64,000 bases of DNA from Phascolarctobacterium_A sp902463975. Lineage in GTDB: Bacteria > Bacillota > Negativicutes > Acidaminococcales > Acidaminococcaceae. The position numbers and the translations under genes are program-made. Under the pieces are notes generated by a model that had not been told where the DNA came from, made no database searches, and saw only the letters and a program-made list of their open reading frames with translations. Location: contig NZ_CABQHJ010000005.1 in the NCBI RefSeq assembly GCF_902463975.1, positions 1-64,000 of the forward strand. Direction: 5' to 3'. Positions 42,788-51,842 of this stretch are shown here, in pieces (within the stretch, counting starts at the first letter, position 1; each line of letters starts with the position of its first letter).

Positions 42788-43604
42788 TCCGGTTATTTAT
42801 GCTGTATCTGACTCTATTGGTGAAACTGCGGAGTCCGTAGTTAAGGCAACTACCAGTCAGTTCGTAGAAGAAAAATTTGATGTTATCCGTGTTCCTTACG
42901 TTAAAGACAAGGAACAGATTGATAAAATTGTAGAAGAGGCTGCAGCTAATCATGCGGTTATCTGCTACACAATCGTATCGCCGGAGCTGCGCGAGCATAT
43001 GGCGGACAAGGCTATGAGCAGTGATGTTGAGGTAGTCGATGTTTTGGGACCAATGCTGAAATCCATTGAAAAGTCTACCGGTCTGCTGCCGAAAAATCAG
43101 GCTGGCCTGATTCACTCTCTGGACCACGAATACTTCAAGCGTGTTGAGGCTGTGGAATTTGCTGTTAAATACGATGATGGCAAAAATCCTTTGGGCCTGC
43201 TGAAGGCGGACGTTGTTATTATCGGCGTTTCCCGTACCTCCAAAACACCGCTGAGCATGTATCTGGCACACAAGCAGATTAAGGTTGCCAACGTGCCGCT
43301 GGTACCGGAGCTGGCTCCGCCTGAAGAGCTCTTCAAGGTGCCTCCGTATAAGATTATCGGCCTGTTGATTGACCCGTTCAAGCTGAACGAAATCCGCAGC
43401 GAGCGCCTGAAAACCATGGGCCTGTCCGATACTGCAACCTATGCCGATATGAAGCGTATTGATGATGAGCTGGCTTACGCTAAGGGCATTATGCGCCGTC
43501 TGCACTGCCAGATTATCAACGTTTCCAACCGTGCGATTGAAGAAACCGCCGGCATTATCATGGAGTATGTGCGCAAGAACAAGGAACGCCATCACGAAAA
43601 CTAA
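42765..43604 (+). CDS. ppsR: Pyruvate, phosphate dikinase regulatory protein (kinase/phosphotransferase), unusual start codon
   Basis: Family homology begins with NPVIYAVSDSIGETAESVVKA, encoded from about 42786, well upstream of the first standard start codon in frame (42999). The frame is open from 42741, and the only codons near the strong AAGGGGGG site (42755-42762) are ATT 42765, ATC 42768 and ATA 42771; CTG 42747 lies before it. So translation probably starts at one of those, giving about 278-280 residues, the normal family length. The P-loop GVSRTSKTPLSMYLA is present (near 155). The enzyme adds and removes phosphate on PPDK. It overlaps the end of the ccpN-like gene by about 20 bases, so coupling may help initiation. 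Confidence 0.87.
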   Translation: MIIITKLNPVIYAVSDSIGETAESVVKATTSQFVEEKFDVIRVPYVKDKEQIDKIVEEAAANHAVICYTIVSPELREHMADKAMSSDVEVVDVLGPMLKSIEKSTGLLPKNQAGLIHSLDHEYFKRVEAVEFAVKYDDGKNPLGLLKADVVIIGVSRTSKTPLSMYLAHKQIKVANVPLVPELAPPEELFKVPPYKIIGLLIDPFKLNEIRSERLKTMGLSDTATYADMKRIDDELAYAKGIMRRLHCQIINVSNRAIEETAGIIMEYVRKNKERHHEN

Positions 43605-43647
43605 ATCAGTGTAGCTCTGAGCTGCTGTTGCAGTGAGTCAGAAAGTA

Positions 43648-43689
43648 AACGGCCATTGGCAGCAAAGCGTCTGCCGGTGGCCGTTTTTG
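43648..43689 (+). terminator. Terminator after ppsR
   Basis: ACGGCCA.TGGCAG pairs with CTGCCGGTGGCCGT (43649-43684), followed by TTTTT. Confidence 0.88.
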
Positions 43690-43718
43690 GATAAAGAGGG
43701 TTGAAGGAGGTTGCCTTA

Positions 43719-44009
43719 GTGCACAGATACGTTTTTCATATTCCCTGCGCTGTTTATGAGAACGGTGCTTTGAAGTCTGCTCCGTGGCAGCAGGTGATAG
43801 ATGAGTTTGCTGAGGTGCTGTATAAGCATACGGACGGCTTTTTCGTGCAAGATGCCGTGGGCTATTATAAGGGACGCTGCTATGCGGAAAAGCTGCTGGT
43901 GGCCTATACCGCTGCCGATATAACAGATGATTTTGTGCGTATTGCCCGCATTTTAGAGCAGGAATGCTATGCCTACGAGCGTGACGGTGAGCTTTTTATC
44001 GCTAAGTGA
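43719..44009 (+). CDS. Small hypothetical protein
   Basis: The 96-residue product starts at GTG 43719, eight bases after AAGGAGG; the earlier in-frame TTG at 43701 lies before that site. The sequence is soluble, with a compact mixed alpha/beta look (HRYVFHIPCAVYENGAL..., DGFFVQDAVGYYKGRCYAEKLLVAYT) and no motif I recognise. It lies between a terminator and the mutS2 promoter, so it may be a single-gene unit. Confidence 0.65.
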   Translation: MHRYVFHIPCAVYENGALKSAPWQQVIDEFAEVLYKHTDGFFVQDAVGYYKGRCYAEKLLVAYTAADITDDFVRIARILEQECYAYERDGELFIAK

Positions 44010-44097
44010 TGCCTGCACTTTTAACGGATTGCGTTTTTATGCAGCCTCGGTAAGAGGGAATAGCTGTTGCAGGCAGTAGCACAAAGCTTTGCAAATA

Positions 44098-44106
44098 TGC
44101 TATAAT
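44098..44106 (+). promoter_or_regulatory. Extended -10 promoter for mutS2
   Basis: TGCTATAAT forms an extended -10 box. No good -35 box is seen at the right distance. The gene starts 37 bases later. Confidence 0.55.
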
Positions 44107-44143
44107 AATATATTATGATTTAGATTTAGAGGTGCAAAAAACT

Positions 44144-46525
44144 ATGGCACGCTTTGCTGTAAAGACATTAGAATTTGATAAAGTAAAAAATATGCTGGCC
44201 TCCAAGGCCGCAACCTTTTTAGGCAAGCAGGCAATAATTTCCCTGCAGATTGAAAGTGAATTCAGTAAGGTTAAGCGCCTGCAGGAGGAAACTGCGGAAG
44301 CACTGCGCATTTTGGATGAAGGCAGACGTTTCCCTTTCGGCGGTGCGTTTAATATTACGGCAGACGTGAAGCGTGCGGAGCTTGGCAGTGTGCTGGAGCC
44401 GGAGGAGCTGCAGCATATCCAGACAACGGTGCAGGCCTTTGCTTCGATGAAGGATTTCACTGCAGAAAATGCGGAAACAGCGCCTAATTTGGCTGAATAT
44501 GGTGCGGAGCTGACGCAGTTCAGCCGTTTGGAAAAGCAGATTGGCAGTGCGATTGACGAGCATGGCGAAATTAAGGACAACGCTTCACCGAAGCTTGGCG
44601 GTCTGCGTACTGCGATTCAGATTGCAAAAAACCGCGTGAAGGAAAAGCTCGACAGCATTCTGCATGACCCCAATAACCAGAAGTATTTCATGGATAATAT
44701 CGTGACGATGCGCGGTGACCGCTATGTTATCCCTGTAAAGCAGGAATATAAGATGAACTTCCCCGGCATTGTGCATGACCAGAGCGGTACTGGTGCAACG
44801 CTGTTTATCGAGCCGCTGGCTGTTGTCAACCTGAACAATGATATCAAGCGTTATGTTGCGGAGGAGCACGAGGAAATCGAGCGTATTCTGCGTCAGCTTA
44901 CGCAGAACGTGGGCGCGGAGGCGAAGGCGTTGCTGGCTTCGCTGGAAATCTTTACTACGCTGGACGTTATCTGTGCCAGAGCTTTACTGGCGCAGGAGCA
45001 GCATGCGGTACGCCCGATGCTGGTGCTGAGCGGAGGTGTGGAAATTGCGCAGGGACGTCACCCGCTGCTGCCGAAGGATACGGTGGTGCCTTTGGACGTA
45101 CAGCTGGGCGATAAATTCACCATGCTGCTGATTACCGGCCCCAACACCGGCGGTAAAACGGTAGCACTAAAGGCTGTAGGCCTCTTTGCGCTGATGGCGC
45201 AAATCGGTCTGTTTATCCCTGCAAGCAGTGCCAAGCTGCCGGTGTTCCGCGCAGTTTATGCGGATATCGGCGATGAGCAGAGCATTGAGCAGAGCCTGTC
45301 AACCTTCTCTGCCCATATGACGAATTTAATCAGCATTTTAAACGAGGTTAAAGCAGGAGATTTGGTGCTGATTGACGAAATCTGTGCCGGTACGGACCCG
45401 AACGAGGGCGCTGCGCTGGCTATGGCGATGCTGGAGCACCTGCATGAGCAGGGCGTGCTGACGATGGTAACAACCCACTACAGTGAGCTGAAAACCTTTG
45501 CCTATGGTCACGAGGGCATGGAAAATGCCAGCGTGGAGTTTGACCCTGTATCACTGCGTCCTACCTATCGCTTGCTGATGGGCGTGCCGGGAAGCAGTAA
45601 TGCCTTCAACATCAGCCGCCGTCTGGGCCTGGCTGAGGATATTATCCAAAATGCCGGCGAGCTGCTGAACCAGGAGCATGTGCATATGGAAAATGTACTG
45701 CAGGAGCTGGACAGCGAACGTCGCCGTTATGAAAGCGGCAGCAAGGAGATTGAGGACCTGCGCCGTGAAAGCGAGCAGCTGCGTAACGCGCTGGCGTACT
45801 CCAAGAGCGAGTTTGAGCGCCGTAAGAATGAAATGCTGCGCAAGGCGCGTGAGCAGGCGGACGAAATCTACCGCCGCAGCCGCCGTGAATCCGAAGCAGT
45901 GCTGAAGGAGCTGCGCTCCATGAAGGCTGACTTCGATACGAAGCGCCTGGAGCAGGCGGCCGAAGAGGCGCGCAAGAAGCTCAACAAGACATTGAGCGAG
46001 GACGCACCGTTGCCGGAGGGCGCACCGTTATCTGCCAAGACGGCCAAGAAGGGCCTGAATGTCTTTGTTGTTTCCTTAGGAAAGAATGGTGTTATTACCG
46101 ATGTCAACGGCAACGATGTAACAGTGCAGGTTGGTATCCTGAAAATGACTGTGCCGGCAAAAAAATGCCTGCTGACCAAGGCACAGCCTGCGCATACCGA
46201 TGCTGCGCCTAAAAAGCGCAAGGGCTTCAGCAAGAATGCTGCTGCCAATTACGCACACCAGATGTTCATTGCCAAATCAGGCAGTGCCAAACAGGAAATT
46301 GATTTGCGCGGGATGACGCTGGATGAAGCAATTCCCGTTGTAGATAAAGCTATTGATGATGCACTGATTGCCGGTATCGGCCAGCTGCGACTCATCCATG
46401 GCAAGGGAACCGGTGCCTTGCGCGCCGGACTGACAGCGTATCTGTCGACCAACCGCTTTGTCAAGAAGCTGGAAACGGCAGCGCTGGAGGCCGGTGGCAG
46501 TGGCGCTACGGTAATTGATTTGTAA
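44144..46525 (+). CDS. mutS2: Endonuclease MutS2
   Basis: The 793-residue protein has the MutS core and clamp without the mismatch-recognition domain, then Walker A GPNTGGKTVALKA (near 335), Walker B DLVLIDEICAGTDPNEGAA (near 405), a long coiled coil (about 515-620), a KOW-like segment (GKNGVITDVNGNDVTVQVG) and the Smr nuclease domain IDLRGMTLDEAIPVVDKAI...RLIHGKGTGALR (about 718-793). MutS2 suppresses recombination and, in B. subtilis, also rescues collided ribosomes through its Smr domain. ATG 44144 follows AGAGG. Confidence 0.96.
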   Translation: MARFAVKTLEFDKVKNMLASKAATFLGKQAIISLQIESEFSKVKRLQEETAEALRILDEGRRFPFGGAFNITADVKRAELGSVLEPEELQHIQTTVQAFASMKDFTAENAETAPNLAEYGAELTQFSRLEKQIGSAIDEHGEIKDNASPKLGGLRTAIQIAKNRVKEKLDSILHDPNNQKYFMDNIVTMRGDRYVIPVKQEYKMNFPGIVHDQSGTGATLFIEPLAVVNLNNDIKRYVAEEHEEIERILRQLTQNVGAEAKALLASLEIFTTLDVICARALLAQEQHAVRPMLVLSGGVEIAQGRHPLLPKDTVVPLDVQLGDKFTMLLITGPNTGGKTVALKAVGLFALMAQIGLFIPASSAKLPVFRAVYADIGDEQSIEQSLSTFSAHMTNLISILNEVKAGDLVLIDEICAGTDPNEGAALAMAMLEHLHEQGVLTMVTTHYSELKTFAYGHEGMENASVEFDPVSLRPTYRLLMGVPGSSNAFNISRRLGLAEDIIQNAGELLNQEHVHMENVLQELDSERRRYESGSKEIEDLRRESEQLRNALAYSKSEFERRKNEMLRKAREQADEIYRRSRRESEAVLKELRSMKADFDTKRLEQAAEEARKKLNKTLSEDAPLPEGAPLSAKTAKKGLNVFVVSLGKNGVITDVNGNDVTVQVGILKMTVPAKKCLLTKAQPAHTDAAPKKRKGFSKNAAANYAHQMFIAKSGSAKQEIDLRGMTLDEAIPVVDKAIDDALIAGIGQLRLIHGKGTGALRAGLTAYLSTNRFVKKLETAALEAGGSGATVIDL

Positions 46526-46546
46526 TTTTGAAAGGAGTAGTTAACT

Positions 46547-47791
46547 ATGACTATGAGTATTGCTGCAAAACACGCTAAGGGTAAATCTGCCCAAGATAAA
46601 ATTTTCGGTGCTAACGCTGCTGCTGTGGCAGCAGCTGCCAAATACGGCAAGGATGCCGTTACCAACGCTACCATCGGCGCTATTTTAGACGAGGATGAAA
46701 AGCTCGTCTGCCTGCCGACTGTAGAGGAGGTTTTCCGCGGTCTTTCCACCAACGAAATGATTGCTTACGCACCTATCAGCGGTCTGCCTGAATATCTGGA
46801 CTGTGTTCTGACTGCTGCCTTCGGCAACTCCCGTCCGGAAGGCTACATTTCTGCAGTTGCAACCGCAGGCGGCACCGGTGCTATCCACCATGCTATCTGG
46901 AACTACACCGATAACGGTGACACCGTGCTCTGCTCCGACTGGTATTGGGGCGCTTACAAAGTACTGTGCCAGGATATGGGCCGTAATTTTACCACCTATA
47001 AAATGCTGGATGAAAACAATAAGTTCAACCTGCCTGCTTTGAAGGAAAAGGTTGACGAGCTGCTTGCTAAGCAGGATAACCTGCTGTATCTGCTGAATAC
47101 TCCTGCACACAATCCTACCGGCTACAGCCTGAGCAGTGAGGATATGGACGGCGTGCTGGCAATTCTGAAGGAAGCTGCCGTACCGGGCAAAAATATCGTT
47201 TTCTTCCTGGACGTTGCTTACATTGATTATGCAGGCGAAAAAGAAGAAGTACGCAAAATCTTTAAAAAGCTTTCCGGTCTGCCTGCCAACATTCTTTGCA
47301 TTGTCGGCTACAGCATGTCCAAAGGCTTCACCATGTACGGTCAGCGTACCGGCGCTATGATCGGCGTTTCCTCCGACAAGAGCGTTATCGACGAGTTTGC
47401 TGCTATTAACCAATACACCAGCCGCGCAACCTGGTCCAACATCAACCGTCCGGCAATGCGCACTCTGGCAACCATCTACAGCGATCCCGAGCTGCTGGCA
47501 AAGGTTTGCGCTGAACGTGATTACTATTATCAGATGATTAAAGCCCGTGCCGACTTGTTCACTAAGGAAGCGGAAGAATGCGGTCTGCCGATGCTGCCGT
47601 ACGTAGCAGGCTTTTTCCTGTCTATTCCTGCTAAAAACCCGGACGCAATCTGCGACAAGCTGCATGAGGACAACATTTTTGCAGTTCCTCTGGCTGCAGG
47701 CGTACGCATCGCTGTCTGCGCCGTACCTCTGAAGAAAATCAAGGGTATGGCTGCTAAGGTCAACGCTGCAATGCAAGCCGTTGGCGAATAA
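46547..47791 (+). CDS. Class I/II pyridoxal-phosphate aminotransferase (aspartate/aromatic type)
   Basis: The 414-residue protein has the fold type I signatures: TAGGTGAIHHAIWNY (cofactor phosphate loop near 102), LNTPAHNPTGYSLS (near 185, the Asn-Pro-Thr-Gly motif), FFLDVAYIDYAG with the Asp that pairs with the pyridine nitrogen (near 223), and VGYSMSKGFTMYGQRTGAM with the PLP lysine (near 262). It is closest to aromatic/aspartate aminotransferases, but the specificity cannot be fixed. It follows mutS2 by 21 bases behind AAAGGAG, and the next gene starts two bases after its stop. Confidence 0.9.
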   Translation: MTMSIAAKHAKGKSAQDKIFGANAAAVAAAAKYGKDAVTNATIGAILDEDEKLVCLPTVEEVFRGLSTNEMIAYAPISGLPEYLDCVLTAAFGNSRPEGYISAVATAGGTGAIHHAIWNYTDNGDTVLCSDWYWGAYKVLCQDMGRNFTTYKMLDENNKFNLPALKEKVDELLAKQDNLLYLLNTPAHNPTGYSLSSEDMDGVLAILKEAAVPGKNIVFFLDVAYIDYAGEKEEVRKIFKKLSGLPANILCIVGYSMSKGFTMYGQRTGAMIGVSSDKSVIDEFAAINQYTSRATWSNINRPAMRTLATIYSDPELLAKVCAERDYYYQMIKARADLFTKEAEECGLPMLPYVAGFFLSIPAKNPDAICDKLHEDNIFAVPLAAGVRIAVCAVPLKKIKGMAAKVNAAMQAVGE

Positions 47792-47792
47792 A

Positions 47793-49454
47793 ATGCTTAA
47801 GCTGCAGTTGTCCAATGGACAAATTATCGAAGTAGAGGAGGGCAGCACACTGCTGCCTTTAGCTCAAAAATTGAGCGATAAATATGCTTCTCCCATCGTT
47901 ATGGGACTCTATAACGGTGAGGAATGTGACCTGCAGCGTCCGCTTACTGCCGACGGCACTGTTGATTTCGTGGAAGTCAACAATTCCGTAGGCATGCGTG
48001 TTTATGTGCGCACGCTGCTGTTTATGCTGATTGCGGCAACCAAAAAGCTTTATCCCGATGTACATCTGGAGGTGCGCAACTCCCTGGGAAGCGCGCTCTA
48101 CTGCAAGGATAACAGCGAGCGTAAGCTCACCGCAGAGGATATCCGCAGCATTGAAGAATATATGCACCGGATGGTGCAGCGCAAAGAGCCTGTCAAGCTG
48201 TTGCGCCTGCCTAAATCCGAGGCTATTGATATGGCCTGCGCTAACTGCAGCGATGATAACCTGGCGCTGTTGGCTCAGGTGCCCGATGACACCGTGCTGA
48301 CGATTAACCTTCTGGAGGGCGTCCCCGGTTATCTCTTCGGCCCCATGTGCCCGGATGCCGGCTATGTGCCGCATTTTGAGCTGCTGCCGTATGCTGATGG
48401 TGTGATTATCAATTACCCTGATGACGGCAACTGGCAGGTGCTGCCGCCCTTTGTAGACCAGCCGCGCCTTAACGATGCCTATCAGGAGGCAGAAGAATGG
48501 TCTGCCATGATTCATTGCAATACTGTTGGCAAGCTCAATAAAATTATTGATTTAGGCTATGCAGAAAAGATTATTCAGGTAGCGGAAGCGCTGCATGAAA
48601 AGAAGCTGGCTAATATTGCCGATATTCTGGCAAGTCACCATGAGCTGAAGCTGGTGCTGATTGCAGGTCCGTCCTCTTCCGGCAAGACCTCTACGGCACA
48701 GCGTCTGAGCATTCAGATGGCTGTAAACGGCCTGCGTCCGATTGCCATTTCCATGGACGATTATTATAAAAACCGTGTAGATTCACCGCGTAAGGCTGAC
48801 GGCAGCTATGATTTTGAATGCCTGGAGGCTATCGACCTGGAGCTGTTCAACGATCATTTGCAGCGTCTGCTGGCAGGTGAAAAGGTCAAAATGCCCAAGT
48901 ACAATTTCCGTACCGGCTGCCGTGAATATCGTGGTAATGAGCTGCAGCTACAGGAAAATTCCGTGCTGGTTATCGAAGGCATCCACGGCCTGAACGAAAA
49001 GCTGACACCGTCCGTACCGGTGGAACATAAAATTAAAATTTACGTCAGTGCGCTGACGCCCATGTCCTTTGACGAGTACAACCGCATCCGTACTACCGAT
49101 ATGCGTCTGCTGCGCCGCATGGTGCGCGACAGTCAGTTCCGTTCGCATGATGCGGAAACTACGCTGAAAACCTGGTCCGACGTGCGTGAGGGTGAAGAAA
49201 AATATATCTTCCCGTATCAGAGCAGTGCCGATATTATTTTCAATACTACGCTGATTTACGAATTTGCTGTACTGAAAAAATATGCGGAGCCGCTGCTGCG
49301 TGCTGTACCGCAGTCCGCAGGCATGGCCTATACTACTGCGCGCCGTCTGCTGAACATTTTAAGCTACGTTAAGCCGTTGGAGGATGAGGTTATTCCCAAT
49401 AACTCTATCCTGCGCGAATTTATCGGCGGCAGCGTGTTTAAGGATGCACTGTGA
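47793..49454 (+). CDS. Nucleoside (uridine-like) kinase with N-terminal TGS/ThrRS-like domains
   Basis: The 553-residue protein is a fusion. Residues about 1-65 form a TGS-like domain, and residues 60-250 resemble the second additional domain of threonyl-tRNA synthetase. The C-terminal part (from about 280) is a P-loop kinase of the uridine kinase/PRK family: LIAGPSSSGKTSTAQRLS, ISMDDYYKNRVDSP, VLVIEGIHGLN. It probably phosphorylates uridine or cytidine; the TGS part may be regulatory. There is no strong ribosome binding site, so it probably depends on coupling with the aminotransferase stop. Confidence 0.88.
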   Translation: MLKLQLSNGQIIEVEEGSTLLPLAQKLSDKYASPIVMGLYNGEECDLQRPLTADGTVDFVEVNNSVGMRVYVRTLLFMLIAATKKLYPDVHLEVRNSLGSALYCKDNSERKLTAEDIRSIEEYMHRMVQRKEPVKLLRLPKSEAIDMACANCSDDNLALLAQVPDDTVLTINLLEGVPGYLFGPMCPDAGYVPHFELLPYADGVIINYPDDGNWQVLPPFVDQPRLNDAYQEAEEWSAMIHCNTVGKLNKIIDLGYAEKIIQVAEALHEKKLANIADILASHHELKLVLIAGPSSSGKTSTAQRLSIQMAVNGLRPIAISMDDYYKNRVDSPRKADGSYDFECLEAIDLELFNDHLQRLLAGEKVKMPKYNFRTGCREYRGNELQLQENSVLVIEGIHGLNEKLTPSVPVEHKIKIYVSALTPMSFDEYNRIRTTDMRLLRRMVRDSQFRSHDAETTLKTWSDVREGEEKYIFPYQSSADIIFNTTLIYEFAVLKKYAEPLLRAVPQSAGMAYTTARRLLNILSYVKPLEDEVIPNNSILREFIGGSVFKDAL

Positions 49455-49524
49455 TTGCAAAAACAAAATATTGCGATTGGTCTGCTGCCAAGGTTGTTTG
49501 ACGGGGCAGCAGGCAGACACAAAT

Positions 49525-49566
49525 AAAAAAGCTGTTGTACGTTTGCTTGCGTACAACAGCTTTTGT
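49525..49566. terminator. Bidirectional terminator between converging genes
   Basis: AAAGCTGTTGTACG pairs with CGTACAACAGCTTT around a short loop, with A and T runs on the two sides, so it serves both the kinase gene (+) and the ECF gene (-). Confidence 0.9.
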
Positions 49567-49581
49567 GTTAGCGGTAAAAAA

Positions 49582-50115
49582 TTATTTGCGGAATATTTTG
49601 TCGAAGCGCTCCAGCAGACCGGCCTTGAAGCAAAGCACCAGGCCGCCGACAGCGCCGACTGCTGCCTGCAGAATCTGGTAGGGCAGCTTGATATAAGCGT
49701 AGTGCGGTGTGCTGTAAATAAAGGCACGTCCCAGAGAATAACCTACAACCATGATGACAGCGCCCAAAATTACGCCGAGAGCAGCGCCCTTGAAGCTTAC
49801 CTTGCCACCGCGGTGTGCCAAGAGGCAGATGACAACAGCCTGAATGCCGTGAGTAACCAGAGAAACGAACATCGGTGTCGGGTAGAAGAATAAATCGCCC
49901 AAGAAGGCACCAACGCCGCCGACGATGAAGGCAGCCTTGGGGTTGTCCAGCAGAATTGCTGCCGTGCAGATGATAACATCATTGAGATATAAATGGCCGC
50001 CCGGTACCGGAAGACCGAAGGAGCTCATCATAATATTGAGCGCCATAAACAGTGCGGTGATGCAGATTGCCAGGGTGGCGTTACTTTTTTGTGCGTTACG
50101 TTCTATATGTTCCAT
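49582..50115 (-). CDS. ECF transporter S component (substrate-binding membrane protein)
   Basis: The 177-residue protein has about five or six hydrophobic helices and the ECF-S style N-terminal segment ALFMALNIMMSSFGLPVPGGHLYLND. The middle segment FIVGGVGAFLGDLFFYPTPMFVSLVTHGIQA fits the same group. It should bind a vitamin or precursor and dock onto a shared EcfAAT module, which is not in the window. No riboswitch leader is seen upstream that would name the substrate. ATG 50115 follows GAGGGG, and a TATAAT box lies at 50156-50151 on this strand. Confidence 0.85.
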   Translation of the reverse strand: MEHIERNAQKSNATLAICITALFMALNIMMSSFGLPVPGGHLYLNDVIICTAAILLDNPKAAFIVGGVGAFLGDLFFYPTPMFVSLVTHGIQAVVICLLAHRGGKVSFKGAALGVILGAVIMVVGYSLGRAFIYSTPHYAYIKLPYQILQAAVGAVGGLVLCFKAGLLERFDKIFRK

Positions 50116-50274
50116 ATAAACATTCCCCTCTTTATAAGATGATAAAAACTATTATATCTCTGTTTGGTTATAATAATATTGCCAGAACAGAAAAATTATC
50201 TATGGTCAGATTAGCCGGGGAATTTCTTTCGCTAATTCTTCATAAAATTTTTGGTAGAATAAAGCAGGTATTTT

Positions 50275-50283
50275 TGGTATAAT
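50275..50283 (+). promoter_or_regulatory. Extended -10 promoter for pyrH
   Basis: TGGTATAAT is an extended -10 box; the -35 region is weak. pyrH starts 48 bases later behind GGAGG. Confidence 0.5.
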
Positions 50284-50330
50284 TATTGAATAGAGTATAG
50301 GAATAAGTAAAAAAATGGGAGGTCGCTATC

Positions 50331-51059
50331 GTGACAGAACTTAAGAAATTCAAACGTGTAGTTTTAAAGCTTAGTGGTGAAGCCCTGGCCGGTGAAAAAG
50401 GCTTTGGCATTGATCCGACAGTAGTATATGCCTTGGCCAAGCAAATCAAGGCTGTAGTTGAGACAGGGGTAGAGGTTGCTATCGTTAACGGCGGCGGTAA
50501 CTTCTGGCGCGGACTCAGCGGCAGCAACAAAGGCATGGACCGTGCTACTGCTGACTACATGGGAATGCTGGCAACCGTTATCAACTCTTTGGCGTTGCAG
50601 GATGCTTTGGAAAACTTAGAGGTTCCGACCCGTGTGCAGACCGCTATTGAAATGCGTCAGATTGCAGAACCCTACATTCGTCGCCGTGCTATCCGCCATA
50701 TGGAAAAAGCAAGAGTCGTTATTTTTGCCGCAGGTACCGGTAACCCCTATTTCTCCACCGATACCACCGCTGCTCTGCGTGCTGCGGAAATCGAAGCAGA
50801 TGCTATCCTGATGGCTAAAAAAGGCGTAGATGGTGTTTATGACAGCGATCCGGCAGTTAATCCGGATGCGAAGAAATTTGATGAGCTGCCTTACATCGAG
50901 GTTATCAAACGTCATCTCAGCGTAATGGATTCCACTGCAATCAGCCTGTGCATGGATAACAACATTCCTATTGTAGTATTTAATATTGATGAACCGGGTA
51001 ACATTCTGCGTGCTGCTGCAGGCGAAAAAATTGGTACCCTGGTGGGAGGTAAGGAATAA
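50331..51059 (+). CDS. pyrH: Uridylate kinase PyrH
   Basis: The 242-residue protein of the amino-acid kinase fold begins with VVLKLSGEALAGEKGFGID, and contains VNGGGNFWRG (near 52), ADYMGMLATVINSLAL (near 68) and AAGTGNPYFSTDTTAALRA (near 133). It makes UDP from UMP and is hexameric, feeding pyrimidine supply. The GTG at 50331 is the start. In many Firmicutes pyrH follows rpsB and tsf; here it has its own promoter and the upstream neighbour is an ECF gene on the other strand. frr overlaps its stop by one base. Confidence 0.97.
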   Translation: MTELKKFKRVVLKLSGEALAGEKGFGIDPTVVYALAKQIKAVVETGVEVAIVNGGGNFWRGLSGSNKGMDRATADYMGMLATVINSLALQDALENLEVPTRVQTAIEMRQIAEPYIRRRAIRHMEKARVVIFAAGTGNPYFSTDTTAALRAAEIEADAILMAKKGVDGVYDSDPAVNPDAKKFDELPYIEVIKRHLSVMDSTAISLCMDNNIPIVVFNIDEPGNILRAAAGEKIGTLVGGKE

Positions 51060-51622
51060 TGGCAACAGTTAATGAAATTATCAGCGGTATCGAGAGCAAG
51101 ATGGAAAAATCCGTTGCTGCTCTGCGTGTGGATCTGGCAAGCCTGCGTGCTGGTCGTGCAACTCCCTCTCTGCTGGAGAAGGTTATGGTTGATTACTACG
51201 GTTCCCCGACACCTGTGACTCAGGTGGCAAGCGTAACCGTACCGGAACCGCGTATGATTGTTATTCAACCGTGGGAGAAAAACATTCTGAAGGATATCGA
51301 AAAAGCAATTATGAAATCTGATCTCGGTCTGAACCCGAACAGCGATGGTATCTGCATTCGTCTGAACCTGCCACAGCTGACAGAAGAACGCCGTAAGGAT
51401 CTGGTTAAGGTTGTACATAAAAAAGCCGAGGAATACCGTGTTGTAGTCCGCAACTTGCGCCGTGATGCCAACGATGCTATCAAAAAGACCGAAAAGGCTA
51501 AGGAAATCACCGAGGACGAGGCTAAGAAGGGTACTGAAAAGGTACAGAAGCTGACAGATAAGGTTATGAAAGAAATCGATGCTGCAGCTGCTAACAAAGA
51601 AAAAGAAGTAATGGAAGTATAA
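51059..51622 (+). CDS. frr: Ribosome recycling factor
   Basis: The 187-residue protein has the RRF signatures LRAGRATPSLLEKVMVDYYGSPTPV (near 28-52), VQPWEKNILKDIEKAI style block (IQPWEKNIL, near 75) and RRDANDAIKKTEK (near 133). It splits the post-termination ribosome with EF-G. Its start overlaps pyrH by one base and its stop overlaps the next small gene by one base, so three genes are coupled. Confidence 0.97.
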   Translation: MATVNEIISGIESKMEKSVAALRVDLASLRAGRATPSLLEKVMVDYYGSPTPVTQVASVTVPEPRMIVIQPWEKNILKDIEKAIMKSDLGLNPNSDGICIRLNLPQLTEERRKDLVKVVHKKAEEYRVVVRNLRRDANDAIKKTEKAKEITEDEAKKGTEKVQKLTDKVMKEIDAAAANKEKEVMEV

Positions 51623-51825
51623 TGGAAATTCCACAGGTTTTGGCACTGCCTCTCCAGGAGGCTGTCCGTCGCCTGGAGGCCGCAGGCTGCACCTATGAGG
51701 TGCAGCCTCTGCTGCCGCCACGTGCAAGCGAGGCAGACTTTGAAGGGCGCGAGGTGCGCAGATATGTAGTAAGACAACAGCAGTTGTCTGCTAATAGATT
51801 AGCTCTTACCATTGTGTATAGATAA
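51622..51825 (+). CDS. Small protein between frr and ferredoxin, possibly PASTA-like
   Basis: The 67-residue product starts at the ATG that shares a base with the frr stop. The sequence PQVLALPLQEAVRRLEAAG followed by a short strand and VRQQQLSANRLALTIVY has the spacing of a single PASTA domain (a conserved N-terminal V-x-G/A-x2 helix, then a strand, then the final strand), but it lacks a membrane anchor. The tight coupling to frr argues that it is translated. I do not know its function. Confidence 0.65.
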   Translation: MEIPQVLALPLQEAVRRLEAAGCTYEVQPLLPPRASEADFEGREVRRYVVRQQQLSANRLALTIVYR

Positions 51826-51842
51826 GGAAGGAGGTGCGACGA

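Noticed and set aside
42999..43604. ppsR starting at the first ATG in frame
   Set aside because: This would remove about 80 residues that match the family N-terminus (VIYAVSDSIGETAE region).
49995..50330. Riboswitch before the ECF S component
   Set aside because: No recognisable thiamine, flavin, cobalamin or preQ1 riboswitch core was seen upstream of the - strand start.
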